Below are positions 1-11,851 of a stretch of DNA of 64,000 nucleotides, one piece after another. The first letter of the stretch is position 1, and each line of letters opens with the position of its first letter. The translations under genes were made by a program, and so were the position numbers. The notes below the pieces were generated by a model, which did not search any database, was not told where the DNA came from, and saw only the letters and a list, made by a program, of their open reading frames with translations. Source of the DNA: Boswellia sacra (lineage: Eukaryota; Streptophyta; Magnoliopsida; Sapindales; Burseraceae); contig SNVD02009699.1 in assembly GCA_013180625.2 (NCBI GenBank), forward strand, positions 62,001 to 126,000, in the 5' to 3' direction.

Positions 1-329
1 AAAAGTTCAACATGTATTTTTAAACATTAAAGTTTCATAAAACGTAAAACTTATATATAACATATCAGAATCCTTGAGAATGTCTAAATTTTTTATTTGG
101 CAACATTAGTTTGTTAATGTTATTATCATCAAAGCAATAAAACATTGTTCACATAATTCAACAATATTAATGATAATTCAAAATACGTATAATACACGAT
201 CTAAGACATCAAATATAATCCATTAAACGGATTGTGCTCTCTAATGCTTCGGGTGCACTAATGCACCCACAAAACAGAAGTGGGGATTTTTCCCCAAAAA
301 TTGGGGATTTTTCCCCATATACTTAGAGA
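1..329. other. AT-rich intergenic with small hairpins
   Basis: No gene is visible. Positions 249-266 form a perfect short hairpin (GGGTGCA, loop CTAA, TGCACCC). Positions 281-316 hold two copies of GGGGATTTTTCCCC, each itself an inverted repeat. These could be ends of an older transposon, but no partner was found. Confidence 0.4.
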
Positions 330-1170
330 CGGTTTGTTTTTTACACTTTTCACTTAATTTCATTTATATTTGGGATCTAAGTGAATTATTTTATTTATTT
401 TATGTTCACTTTTTTTTATTGGTATATCACTTATTTCAAAAATGAAAATTAATCACTTTTTTCCTTTTAATGTCTGAATTATGTTTTATTATCAAAATAA
501 CCATATATTTCTTATTACATAAATTAAAATAAATTTAAAAATTATATAAAATTTATTAAAATAATTTTTAATTAAAACTTTGATCGTTGTTGGTGGCGGT
601 CCAGGTTTCGTAAACGTCATCGATGATTAAGGCAGAGATTGACGAATTGGATGTTTAAAGTTTTGGCACATCGACCACTGACAACGGTTGTCAGACAACT
701 TTTTTAAAAATTAAATTAATACATATTAATTATTTTAATATTATAATTTTAAATATAAAAAAATAATTTATTGTATTTTTTATTATATAATTGTAGTTTA
801 ACTTAAATTTTAAATTTTATTAAAAGAATTTTATATTTTAAAAGCACAACATATTTGAGTACTTTCAATTTTTTTCAATTTTTAAATTTTGTGAAAAAAT
901 AAATAAATAAATATTTTTTATTTATAAAATTATCTATTAATTTATCATAATATATTTACCATATTAAATAATATATATTTTTATAATATGTAATTTTATT
1001 ATTAATTATTGATTATTATTGTTATTGATATCTTCATTTAATTTTGTTAAGTATTTAATTTTAAAGGCAAATATTACATATTAATATCAAGGGTAAACAT
1101 GTCACACTTAAATTATTAAGTGTTAAATGCTAATAAGTCCTAAAAAATATTAAGTGAAAAAAACAAACGG
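330..1170. mobile_element. hAT-like non-autonomous element
   Basis: The ends are inverted repeats: left CGGTTTGTTTTTT, right (reverse complement) CCGTTTGTTTTTT, each followed by a CACTTAAT block. The flanks cttagaga (322-329) and cttatgaga (1171-1179) look like an 8-bp duplication that has gained one base. Eight-bp duplications are typical of hAT elements. The interior is AT-rich with one GC-richer patch (585-690) and no coding capacity. The family call is inference. Confidence 0.5.
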
Positions 1171-1885
1171 CTTATGAGAGCATTGTAGGTAAAACCCTAT
1201 TATATATATATTATTTGATATCGTTATCATACTGTATTTTCACTTTCAACGCACAATACTATCTAATAATATATATAAATAATTTACTTTTTACATTGTA
1301 CAATTTAAGATATTGGTTTGTATGTGTAATAGGGGTAATTCAAACGTGACAAAATTTAAAAGGGTTTGTTGAAAAACTACCCACTTCAAAAAAAATATAG
1401 AAACCATGATCTACATAACATTTGCTCAATAGCCAGCCGACACTATTCAACACTGTTGATGTTGTTGAACACTGTATTAGACAATCGTCTACAGTCAAGC
1501 AATAGCTTCTGAGAGCCAAAAAAACATCGTTTGCCTGTTTAGTTTGTTAAACAGGTTATAGATAACATTTAAATTTCAGAGCTAGATATATTATTCAATG
1601 ACATCCCTGAATTTGAGTCAATTTTCATAATTCTTTCTATAATATTACTCAAATTATCTGACACAACTAAGCACAATGTGACAGCATAGAGCTTTGACTT
1701 ACGGTTGACACTAGTGATGGGGCTGAAATAATGGGCCATATAACTTCGAAAGTTTGGGTTTGACTTGCAGTGGACATTTTTTGCCCTAAGGCCCAGCAGT
1801 TGAAGAGAGCTCAGTCAAGTGAACGGGACTGGACATAAGCCCAATTTGATGTCCACTTATATCCAAATTCAAGCTATTAGATATT
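1171..1885. other. intergenic, no gene seen
   Basis: Low-GC sequence with no ORF of note, no RNA gene and no clear repeat structure. It ends at the left terminus of a Mutator-like element. Confidence 0.4.
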
Positions 1886-2060
1886 GGGAAAATTTTGTTA
1901 ATGACCCTATATTTTGGTCTAGATGTAAATAACCTCGAATTTCTAAATATAAGCAGAAATAACCCTAGCGTTAATTATAGTCTATTATTGTTAAAGTTCC
2001 AGGGTAAATTGATCCCTTTGCTAAGTTTGAATATGAAAAATTAATTTACTCAATGGGATT

Positions 2061-2643
2061 TAGAGATGGCAAAAAAAAAAAAAACCGGAGGATGCGGGTA
2101 CCCGGATTTTACCTAGATTTTTTGAGTGTAATTTTACCCGGATTTGCGGGAATATAATGTGAGGACGGGGGTAAAGTTGTTGTTTAATATCTAGCTGCGG
2201 TATATACTTTTCCCACCTCGCACTTGCACTAGATATAAAAGCAATATATATTTTAATTTAAATATTTTAAAAATTAAAAATTATATATAATATACTATAT
2301 TAAACAAAAGTTTCATAAATGCCTAATGAGATTTGTATATTTATATTGTAATGGGCTTAATAGGAGGCTTGGCAACAAGCAGTTTTGGCTTTAACATGAA
2401 TTAAATGTGAATAAAGTTACAAAATCAATTATGTAAATTCATAAAACTGGGGATTTTTGGAGATTAAATCCAGGTAAAATGCAAGGATGGGGAGGGAATG
2501 TATAATTTCGGGGAAAACCACACCTGTACTGCATTAAAAAAACAGGGAAAATCTGGTGATCGGGCACGGCATCACATTATCCGGTCCAAGTGCGAAAATG
2601 CAAAACCTGTACCCTTACCTGCACCCGGATTTTGCCATCCTTA
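2061..2643. mobile_element. non-autonomous hAT element, perfect 8-bp TSD
   Basis: TIRs are TAGAGATGGCAAAA at left and TAAGGATGGCAAAA (reverse complement) at right. Both sides carry the same 8-bp duplication ATGGGATT (2053-2060 and 2644-2651). Subterminal GC-rich motifs of the type ACCCGGATTTT occur near both ends. It has no coding capacity, and it sits inside the left TIR of the surrounding Mutator-like element, so it is younger than that element. Confidence 0.88.
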
Positions 2644-3057
2644 ATGGGATTTGAACTCGAGTTCAATAAGGCAGAAGTGTGTTAAGCCACTAACTGTTAT
2701 TCTAATATGTGTAGAGTAATTAATAAACTCTTATTCTTGGCATTTTCTTACTCGTCCATTGTATTTAACACATCCGGATGCCAACAATAAACCCCAGCAA
2801 GCTTACAAATAAACTTACAAATGAATCCTTCAGTGTCATTATTCAAAGTTCCAAGAGGAATTTCAAATAATTGAAAAGATCCTCAAGTGATGCTCTTCTA
2901 CTTTTTAAACTGTCCTGCTCAATAGCAAAGCTCAAATTCAAACAACGGCCAAGTGCTAAACAGATAGAAAAGCCAACGATAGAATGACTGCCTAACTCCG
3001 TGATTAGAGGCAACAAATACAAGAAGAAAAAATCACCAAAAGTCTATAACCAATAAT
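2644..3057. other. interior of the split Mutator-like element
   Basis: This stretch continues the left TIR (to about 2690) and then the element interior. The latter holds short ORFs only and nothing recognisable. The copia LTR begins at 3058. Confidence 0.4.
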
Positions 3058-3626
3058 TGCTAAGTGTTGCATTTTTTTTTTCTCATATACAAGTGGGAGA
3101 AATCCTACATTGGTTAAGTAGTAAAGCTTAGGTCTCATGTGGGCTTATAAAAGAAGCTATGTGGGAGATGTTTGAGTATCCCTTTAAAATTTCTCTTTAA
3201 CTCTCTACATTTATAAGGTCTGAAATATAAGACCTCATAGTTTAAGAATCTTTTATTAAGGACCTTAAAGTTTGCATAATTTCTTTTTCCCTCTTTGGTT
3301 TTAGGTATTTGTAATATTGTCTAATTTTTTGGGTATTTACAAGTTGACCCAACTATTTGGATATTTGTGGTTTAACCCAATAGTTGTGATATTTATATTA
3401 TGACCTAAAAGTTTGTAATTCTCTTTAAAGATAGTGAAAGTTTTTCCAGCAGCGCCCGAGGATGTAGTTAACAATACCAAACCTCGTTAAATCTTGGTGT
3501 TCTCTTTATTTTGCATTGGTGGTTGATTGGTTACCTCTTTAGTTACTATTATATTCAATTATTTGGCATACTTTGTGGTTGTGCATTTGATTATTTTATG
3601 GTATTGCTTTCGCGCTACGCACAATA
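3058..3626 (+). repeat. copia 5' LTR
   Basis: Begins TGCTAAG (family TGTTAAG) and ends ACAATA where the 3' copy ends ACAACA. It aligns along its whole length with 7781-8338, for instance the shared block AAGTAGTAAAGCTT.GGTCTC. The end has lost the usual CA by a C-to-T change. Confidence 0.85.
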
Positions 3627-3628
3627 AT

Positions 3629-3640
3629 TGGTATCAGAGC
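3629..3640 (+). other. primer-binding site (initiator tRNA-Met type)
   Basis: TGGTATCAGAGC lies 2 bp after the 5' LTR. This is the standard plant copia primer site complementary to the 3' end of initiator methionine tRNA. Confidence 0.9.
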
Positions 3641-3794
3641 CTAAGGTTTAGGGTAGTGAGTGACAATTTTATTATAGTACTTACTACTATCCTGGGCTGT
3701 TGATTTTGAATTGTTAGTTACTGAACATAATAGTTTGGTTGAAGCTTGGTTATTAGAGAATTTTGTGTATCAAGATTATTTGTGAGATGCAGTG

Positions 3795-4620
3795 ATGGCA
3801 TCATTGTCAATTGTACTAGAAAAGACAGTGACTGTGACAAATACAAAAATAGATGTTAAAAAATTTGATGGTTGAAATATTTTCAGCTTATGGCAGCGTG
3901 AGGTATTGGAGGGGCTAAATCAATAATATTTGGATATTGTTCTAGAAGAAACAAACCAGAAGATATCATTACAAGAGATTGGGATAAGCTGAATATAAAA
4001 GCTTATGGGTTGATTCGCTCTTGTTTACATAGAGAACAAAAGTATCTGTTCACAAAAGAGACATTTGCAAGCAAACTATGGAAGGTGTTTGAAAACAAAT
4101 ATATGAAAAAAAGCAATGAGAATCGGCTGTATCTGTTAAAGAGATTGTTTCATCTTCAGTTGAAACTAGGTACGAGCATTAGCTCTCATATTGATGAGTT
4201 TAATAAGTTAATTGCTGATTTGTTAAACTTAGATAGAACTTTCAAAGATGAACGTAAGGCTATGCTATTGATTGGCTTACGTTCGGATGAATTAGATCAT
4301 TTATGCATTAATCTTATCCATGGAAAAGATAAACTGTCTTTTGAAGAAATTTGTTATGCTCTGTTGAATTATGAAATTCGTAAGAAACACCTAAGAGAAC
4401 ATATGGATGAGTCAGTGGATGCATTGACAGTGAGAGGGCGTAGACAAAGTAGGAAACCAGGAAAATGGGAAAAATCTTGGTTGATGGGTAGACTAGGAAA
4501 AGATGAGTGTGTCTTTTATCGTAAGAGCATTGGAAGAAAGATTGCCTTAAGTTAAAAAAGAAAGATAAGGGCAAGGCTACTTCTTATGCATGTGTTGTTG
4601 AACGTGAAGATGATAGTGAT
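3795..4620 (+). pseudogene. copia gag pseudogene
   Basis: The ATG at 3795 opens a typical copia gag start, which soon meets a stop (TGA where the family has Trp). The longest open stretch, 4010-4555, matches the copia gag (UBN2-type) core. At about 4510-4560 the zinc-knuckle region loses frame: the Cys/His residues continue in another frame downstream. It cannot make a full-length Gag. Confidence 0.8.
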
Positions 4621-4649
4621 TAAGATATATGTCTAGTGATCACCCATCC

Positions 4650-5900
4650 ACTTCTAATTTTGATGCATGGATTATGGATTCGAGTTGTACTTATCATATG
4701 TGTCCACATAAGGAATTGTTCTTTAATTTTGAAAAGCTTGATGGTGGACTTATGTATATGGGCAAGATGATATTTGTCATACTGCTAGGATAGGTTTGAC
4801 CTGATTGAGGAATCATGATGGACTGACTAGAGTTCTGAAAGATGTTCGGTATGTACCGAAGTTGAAAAAGAATCTCATCTTTTTAAGAGACTTAGAATCT
4901 AAAGGCTGTGTAGTATCTATTTGACATTGTATTCTAAAGGTCACTTAAGACGCTCTTATGGCATTGAAAGGCACTAGAAAGAACAACTTTTATTACTATA
5001 ACGGTACTATAATTATTGGATCAGTGGCCACGATTTTTCATAATGACTTAGATTTAGAGATCACTGGACTGTGGCATATGCGATTGGGACATGCAAGTGA
5101 GAAAGCCTTATTCAGTTTGGTGAAACGAGGCTTATTAAAAGGTGCAAAGACTTACAAGCTGGATTTTTGTGAGCACTGTAGAAAAGCAGAAGAGAATGAA
5201 ATTTGGCACTGCTATTCATAATACTAAGGGTATTCTTGATTATGTTCACTCAGAAATTTGGCATGATGGGAGGTAGGCACTACTTTGTTGCTTTTGTTAA
5301 TGACTTTTCCACAAGAACTTAGATGTACTGCTGGAAATCAAAAGATAATGTACTTAGTACTTTCCTTAAGTGAAAAAAGATGATTGAGACACAAACTGGC
5401 AAGAAGATTAAGCATCTCAGGACATATAATAGTGGTGAGTATTGCAATGATTAGTTTTTGAAATTGTGTCAAGGTGAATGTATTGTACATCATTTTACTG
5501 TTAGAGGTACACCACAGCAAAATGTGGTGGCAGAACACATGAACAAGATATTGCTGGAAAAAGTTCGATGTGTGTTGTCCAATGCTAGATTGGGCAAAGT
5601 ATTTTTGGTTGAAGCTGTGACTTATGTGTGTCATCTCATTAATCGTTTACCTTTAGCTCTTTTGGTGATAGAACTCCATTTTATATTATCATGTGAAGGA
5701 ATCTAAGCTGGATCCTACAGCCAAGAAAGCGATTTTCTTGGGGTTTGCTTCGGGGATAAAATGATATCGTCTTTGGTGTCCTAGTTCAAAGAAGAGTATA
5801 TCCAGTCGAGATGTGAAATTTGATAAGTCTTCAATGTTGAAGAAATAAGAAAACCAAACAAATGTGAGTTGTACTCCACAGCAGGTGGAGTTGAAATGAT
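4650..5900 (+). pseudogene. copia protease and integrase remnants
   Basis: A protease active-site relic near 4675-4700 reads D-S-S where D-S/T-G is expected, so the catalytic glycine is lost. The integrase zinc-binding HHCC part is readable at 5074-5195 (H-x-R-L-G-H, then C-x2-C). The catalytic core follows to about 5700 with repeated stops. Integrase normally inserts the cDNA; this copy is non-functional. Confidence 0.75.
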
Positions 5901-6063
5901 AACATTGAATCTAGTTAGATATGTTGAGAAAAATGATGGTATTCCTATGACAGAGAATGATTTGGGAGATGATGGAGATGGTTCTACTTAGAAACCTCAA
6001 CAGTAACAAGAATCTATTATAGTTAATAGGCCAAAACATGAGATTTATAGACCTGTTTGATTT

Positions 6064-7560
6064 GCTGATATGGTGACTTATGCACTTCCAATTATAGATG
6101 ATGATGTTTCTTCCACTTATAAAGAGGCAATCAGATGTTTTGAAGTTGATCAGTGGAAGACAGCTATGAGCGAAGAGATGCAATCTCTTCAAAGGAATGA
6201 AACTTGGGAGCTAGCTCAACTACTGAAGATTAAAAAGGTAATTGGGTGCAAATGGGTATATACAAAGACAGATGGATCTTCTGACAAGAATGACATCCAT
6301 TACAAGACAAGGTTGGTGGCTAAAGGCTAGGCTCAGAGGGAAGGAATTGATTATAATAAGATATTTTCTCTAGTTGTGAAACATTTTTTCATTAGAATTT
6401 TGTTGGCCTTAATAGCTAAGAGGAATATGGAACTAGTTCAACTTGATGTAAAAACTACATTTTTACATGATGACTAGGAAGAGGAAATCTATATGACTCA
6501 ACCAAAGGGATTCAAAGTTGCTAGTAAGGAAAATTTGATATGCAAACTAAAAAGATCACTTTATGATTTGAAACAATCTCCGAGGCAGTGATACAAGCGA
6601 TTTGATCAATTTATAATGGATCAATAGTATACAACAAGCAAATTTGATAATTGTGTGTATTTTTGGAGGCTACGTGGTGGCTCTTTCATTTATCTACTTT
6701 TATATGTTGATAATATGTTAATAGATTCGACGAATATTAAAGAAATTGAGAAGTTAAAAACTCAATTGAATTAAGAGTTTGAGATAAAAGATATTTATGA
6801 AGCTAAAAAGATACTAGGTATGGAAATTAGTAGAGATAAAGGGAGAAGCAAGATCTGTTTGACTCAGATGCAATCTGAAGAAGGTATTACAACAGCTTGG
6901 CATTTCAGAGTAGTCAAAACCTGTAAGTACCCCACTTGCTACTCATATGAAGCTTAGTGCATCTTTTTCTCCTAATACAGATAAGGAACGAGAGTGTATG
7001 TCTCGAGTTCCATGTGCTAATGTAATTGGTAGCCTTATGTATTCTATGGTGTGTACAAGACTTGACATTTCACATACAGTTAGAGTTGTGAGCAGGTATA
7101 TGCATGATCATGGTAAAGGATATCAGTAAACAATGAAATAGATTCTACGGTATTTGCTAAAAGCCGTAGATGTTGGTTTAGTCTTTGAGAGGGATGATAC
7201 GTGTGATAAGTATGCTATTAGTTATGTTGATTCTTATCAAGCTGGTGATTTAGATAAACGTCGATCGACAACCGGTTATGTGTTTACTCTTACAAGAGCA
7301 CTAGTGAGTTGGAAGTCTACCTTGTAGTCTACGATGGTTTTGTCTATTACAGAGGCAGAGTATATGGCAATAACAAAAGCTGTGAAGGAAGCTATTTGGT
7401 TACAGGGATTGCTGGATGAATTGGAAATTTGTCAGAAGAAGATCACCTTTATTGTAACAGTCAAAGTGCTATCTATCTAGCGATGAATCTAGTGTTCCAT
7501 GTTCGTAAGAAGCATATTGATGTTCGGTATTATTTTGTGTAGGGGATCATTGATGAAGGA
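6064..7560 (+). pseudogene. copia reverse transcriptase and RNase H remnants
   Basis: Reverse transcriptase starts with the typical 'EAI..W..AM..E' stretch (6120-6180) and the 'W...K.' block at 6250. The catalytic box reads Y-V-D-N near 6703 instead of Y-V-D-D. RNase H follows (D-A/S-Y..GD..R.S..GY.F at about 7220-7290, H-V-R-K-K-H-I-D at about 7500). Stops occur at about 6330, 6477 and 6590 and further on. Order RT then RNase H after integrase is diagnostic of copia. Confidence 0.82.
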
Positions 7561-7767
7561 AAAATCTTACTTCAGAAGATTAGGACTGTCGAGAATCCCG
7601 CAGATATGTTGATTAAGGTTGCGACAGCGATCAAGTTCAATCATTGTTTGGACTTGATCAACATTGTGCTAGTTTGACCGCGTCATTGGACACATTTGGA
7701 GACGTTGCAGTTTGTTGACAGAAAATATGGGAAAAAGAAGAAATTTGTGATGGACCGCCATATTCGC

Positions 7768-7780
7768 CAAGATAGAGATT
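7768..7780 (+). other. polypurine tract
   Basis: CAAGATAGAGATT lies directly before the 3' LTR, where copia elements keep a purine-rich plus-strand primer. Confidence 0.7.
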
Positions 7781-8338
7781 TGTTAAGTTTTTTTGACTTA
7801 TATGCAAGTAGGAGAAATCCGACATTGGTTAAGTAGTAAAGCTTGGGTCTCATGTGGGCTTATAAAAGAAGCCATGTAGGAGATGTTTAAGTGTCCCTTT
7901 AAAATTCTCCTTTACCCCTCTACATTCGTAATGTCTCAAATAAGACCGTATAGTTTAAAGCCTTTCATTGAGGACCTTAAAGTGTGAATAATTTCTTTTT
8001 CTCTCTTTAGTTTTGGGTATTTGTAATATTACCCAATTGTTTGGATTATTACATTTTGACACAACTATTTGAGTATTTCTAGTTTGATTCAATAGTTGTG
8101 ATATTTGTATTATGACCTAAAAGTTTGTAATTCTCTTTGAAGATGGTAAAAATTTTTTCAGCGACGCTCGAGAACGTAGATAGCAATACCAAACCTCGTT
8201 AGATCTTGATATTCTCTCTATTTTGCATTATTGGTTGATTGATTGCCTCTTTAGTTGTTATTATATTCAATTATTTGACATAATTTATGATTGTGCATTT
8301 GATTATTCTGTGATATCATTTCCGCGCTATGGACAACA
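7781..8338 (+). repeat. copia 3' LTR
   Basis: Begins TGTTAAG and ends GGACAACA. It is homologous to 3058-3626 with numerous substitutions. Confidence 0.85.
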
Positions 8339-8644
8339 CTAACTATGACACAACACCTGAAACAAAATTTTTGAAAAAAAAAAATCAAAATCAGGCAGCT
8401 GTCTAAATAGGAAATGAAAACAACAAATAATTAAAAAGTGAAACTTTCAATAGAGAAATCCAAAACAAAAACCCAATCCAGCGGAAGAAGATTGAACAAC
8501 CATAAAAGGGTGGTTTGGAAACAACCAAGAAACATCAATCTTGCCTTGCAAAAATGAAGAGTCACCATCATCGTCGTCGTCATGTTCATGAAGAGTAGAA
8601 CCTGTTGTGATTCTTTAAAAAAACAAGCGAAGAAGAGTAGTAGA
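8339..8644. other. Mutator-like interior, possible gene fragment
   Basis: Internal sequence of the split element. On the - strand about 45 codons (8600 down to 8440) stay open in two overlapping frames, one of them with a run of Asp codons. With 9466-9730 this may be host sequence captured by the element. I recognise no protein, and removing the hAT does not restore a long frame. Confidence 0.3.
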
Positions 8645-9457
8645 TAGGGGTGGCAATTTTTGACACGACACGCGAATACAATTTGACACGACACGGGTTT
8701 AAGCGGGTTTGGGTTTTGACATTTTCGTGTTCGTGTCAAAGATGTCAACCCGTTTAATAATCGTGTCGTGTTTGGGTTGAGAGTCTTCAACACGCGAACA
8801 CAATTATGATACGACACGATTATGACACGAACATGATTATGACACGAGTAACACGAATAACACGAACACATATTATACACGATTGACACAATAACACGAT
8901 TAACACGAATATTGACACGAACACGATTATGACACGAGTAACACAAATAACACGAATAAATATTATACACGATTGACATGATAATACGATTACCACGAAT
9001 ATTGACACGATTACATATTAAATTTAAAAATACTAAACTTTTTAGACATTTTAGTCCCTACATGTATCCAAATTTTAAAATAAAAATAGAAATTTTAAAA
9101 CCTAATAAATTTTAAAACTTAGGATATTTTTATCATTTAACAAAAGTTAAAAATCTTAACGTGTCATAATCGTGTTAACGGGTCATAATCGTGTCAATCG
9201 AGTCGTATCAATAATGTAAACGTGTCTTAATCGTGTTAGATGGGTCGTGTTCGTGTCTAATACGATTACGACTCGTTTATTATTCGTGTTAGTGTGTTGT
9301 GTCGTGTCGTGTTACCCGTTTAATAATCGTGTCGTGTTCGTGTCGTGTCATAATGACACGAATAATAAACGGGTCGTGTTCGTGTTGGGTCAATATTTAT
9401 CGTGTCACAGCTCGACATGACACGAACACGACCCGCGAATATGAATTGCTATCCCTA
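8645..9457. mobile_element. non-autonomous hAT element rich in ACACGA repeats
   Basis: TIRs are TAGGGGTGGCAATT at left and TAGGGATAGCAATT (reverse complement) at right. The flanks GTAGTAGA (8637-8644) and GTAGTAGG (9458-9465) are an 8-bp duplication with one mismatch. The inside is dominated by GACACGA/ACACGAACACG motifs at left and their reverse complements (TCGTGTC, CGTGTT) at right, so it is largely self-complementary. ORFs here are repeat artefacts. Confidence 0.85.
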
Positions 9458-9991
9458 GTAGTAGGTAAATGAAAAGCAGAGAATATGAAAGCAAGAAGAA
9501 GGGTTAAGTGTAGAAGTAGAGGGATTATCGGGTCAAAACTTCTTGGCTTTTGTAATAAATCTCTTATTGTTTTTTTTTGGTGGCTTAATAGCATAGGATT
9601 TTGGGAAGAAGATTTGAGGAAGAAGGAAAAAGTTCTGCTGCTTATGGAGAGCGATGAAGGGGAGAAGATGGGTAAGTGGGCGGTAAATAGAAGAAGAGTG
9701 TGTTTTGGTTTATTAATTACACTGCACATACCATGCCAAAGAAAGAGGCGGTCCAGTGATGGTTGAACACAGTTCCACCTTCACCTTACAAACTCAAGCT
9801 TGAATCCCATAGGGTGTTGTAACAAAATGATCGATTTACCCTTGAACTCTCTAATGGTAACAGACGATAATTAACGTCGTCATGGTTATTTCTGCTTATT
9901 GTCAAAAAGTCCAGGTCATTGTTGATAATGTTTAAAAAGTTAAGGTCATTTATGAAAGTTGACCAAAATATAGGGTCGTTTAAAGTCTTCC
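9458..9991. other. right part and right TIR of the split Mutator-like element
   Basis: 9466-9750 is interior sequence with an open - strand stretch rich in Leu, Ser and Phe that matches nothing I know. About 9755-9991 is the right TIR, the reverse complement of 1886-2060 plus 2644-2690. Confidence 0.45.
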
Positions 9992-10190
9992 TTAATGCCT
10001 TAAATATTAGAGATTAATTGTTGCTTTTAATTTTTGTGCGATCAAAATATTATCGATAAATATTATTTTTATAAACTTATTATTTATTATCTTTTATATA
10101 TATAAATGTAACAATCGGTTTGCAATAATGTTATATTAATGATGAAAAAATATGAAATCATACAATTATCGACGTATTTAACTTATTTAT

Positions 10191-11851
10191 GGGTAAATGC
10201 TTTTGATGACCTTGAGGTTTGGCCTGATTACCAAATAACCTAACCTTTTTCAAAATCAGCAGAAATGACCCCCACATTTGACCTAAAATAAAAACGACCC
10301 TAAAGTTATCTTAACACCGTTAACTTAGATGAAATTACGCTAATACCCTTTGTCATTCGAAATTGAAAATTTAAATTTATGAAAACTTTGGCGTGCTTCG
10401 AACTCGGGCACTCTAAAGAAAGCAATTCTCATCTCGCCAACATGCCTACCACCCAGCTTAACCATATTGTAAACAAAGTTTCATTCCTTGTAATAGTAAA
10501 AAAAAAAAAAGGGGACAACAAAACATATGTATATCACCAAACCAATTACAAACATACAAAATTTCAACTGCAAAGGGAATCCACAATTAGAATTCAAATT
10601 CTTGGCAATCCTCATACTATTGCAAAACAATACAAACATACATGATCTTTAATTTTTGCAGCTTTCATGTCCCAAGAAACTATAAGATGCATTTGCTTTT
10701 TGTCCGTGAAAAGAGCATCCTGCAGCTGTCTTGCCCTCACTCCCTCTAAAAAGAGCTGAACAAGAACAGTTGCAGCCACAAAGTAAATTTACATAGTCTT
10801 GCACTTCAGGTTGAAAAATTTGCAGTTGATCATGCATACTTTCCCAAAAACCCACTTGATCCCACTCTTGGTGACAGAGTTAAGTTGGAATCCTTAGATT
10901 CTTATCAAAATAGGATTTCACACTTTACCTGAATCTTCAGTCTCTAGTTTTTAAAAGGATCTTGAGAAGCCGGGGAATCGAACTGAGTTGAGTCACTTGG
11001 ACCTGTTAGCAGCATCTTTAAAGTTCCCTGCCTCCTGAACCATTCTGGAAACAGACATCATCCTAAATCCAAAGATCAGCAACTGCATCAACACCGAAAA
11101 ATTGAAAAAAAAAAAAAGGATCGAAATCAACAATCTAGCCATAAAAAATCAAACAGATTCACTAAAAAAATTCAAATCACCAACTAAAAAATCAAGCCTA
11201 GAACCGAAGCCTCTATTTCTTTTCATCTCTCGTCTCGGACACCTATAATCTCATCTCTCTCTCTTCTCTGCATTCAAGAATGAAAACCCAGAAAACCCAG
11301 AAAATCAAAAAGTTGGAGGGATTTACTCTGCATTCAAGAATCAAAACCAGAAAGTCGGGATAACAAAAATGCGTTTAACACTTCTCTCTCACCTCACACA
11401 ACCATGGTTCACAGTCACACGCCAAGTACAACCAAGTCGATTTGTATCACCACCTAAAAGTGAGGGAGGAGGAGCGATGGCTTGCAATGATGATTCTGCG
11501 GCAGCGAGAGAAGGAGCGAGGAGGAGGAGGAGGAGGAGGGAGGCGAGGAGAGAGAGATCCCCTGGGGAAGAGAAGGCCTGCGGGAAGAAGATGAGGGGAG
11601 AGAAGTCAAAAAAAACAGTTTTGATATTTTTATTTAAAATTTTATATTATAGGGTTTGGCGAAATGTTTTAAAAAACAAAAAAAAAGAAAATATTAAATT
11701 ATTTTATTTATTGGAGTTAGATTTACCATTTTACCCTTTTAGCTGTATCTTAACGTACAAATTAAACTGTAGGGTCATTTCTGTGATTTTAAAAATGTTA
11801 GGTTATCTCGATAAGCGGGCCAAACCTCAGAGTCATTACTGAAAATTTTCC
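10191..11851. mobile_element. Mutator-like TIR element, possibly gene-carrying (Pack-MULE-like)
   Basis: The left end (10191-10300) and the reverse complement of the right end (11851-11750) align over about 100 bp, sharing GAGGTTTGGCC, ATAACCTAAC.TTTTT and CAGAAATGACC. No short target duplication is seen. The core (10380-11600) is GC-richer, with an AGG-rich block at 11460-11600 and a 35-bp direct repeat (CTCTGCATTCAAGAATGAAA at 11265 and again, as ..ATCAAA, at 11327). Such cores often are captured host gene pieces. No protein was recognised. Confidence 0.6.

Larger units (their letters stand above)
3058..8338 (+). mobile_element. Ty1/copia LTR retrotransposon, degenerate
   Basis: A complete but dead element of 5.28 kb: LTR, primer-binding site, gag, protease, integrase, reverse transcriptase and RNase H in copia order, polypurine tract, LTR. 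Many in-frame stops and frameshifts interrupt every domain, and the two LTRs differ at many sites, so it is old. A 5-bp target duplication cannot be recognised (ataat at left, ctaac at right). It lies within the Mutator-like element 1886-9991. Confidence 0.92.
1886..9991. mobile_element. Mutator-like element (long TIR) split by three nested insertions
   Basis: The left end (1886-2060, continuing at about 2644-2690 beyond a nested hAT) is the reverse complement of the right end (about 9755-9991). Shared blocks in the same order include GACCCTATATTTTGGTC, AATAAGCAGAAATAACC, GTTAATTAT.GTCT and GGGTAAAT.GATC, and the shared region exceeds 200 bp. Long TIRs with this 'no-coding' look are typical of plant MULEs. 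Removing the hATs (2061-2643, 8645-9457) and the copia (3058-8338) leaves about 1.4 kb. No convincing 9-bp target duplication abuts the ends; an 11-bp near match (1875-1885 against 10005-10015, one mismatch) lies slightly outside the right end. Confidence 0.65.

Noticed and set aside
8431..9008. Long - strand ORFs rich in Ser, Val, Tyr and Cys
   Set aside because: Periodic translation of the ACACGA repeats of the hAT element.
11369..11842. 157-codon open frame with an Arg-rich middle
   Set aside because: It lies inside a Mutator-like element, its Arg run comes from a GGA/AGG repeat, and the second half is AT-rich TIR sequence.
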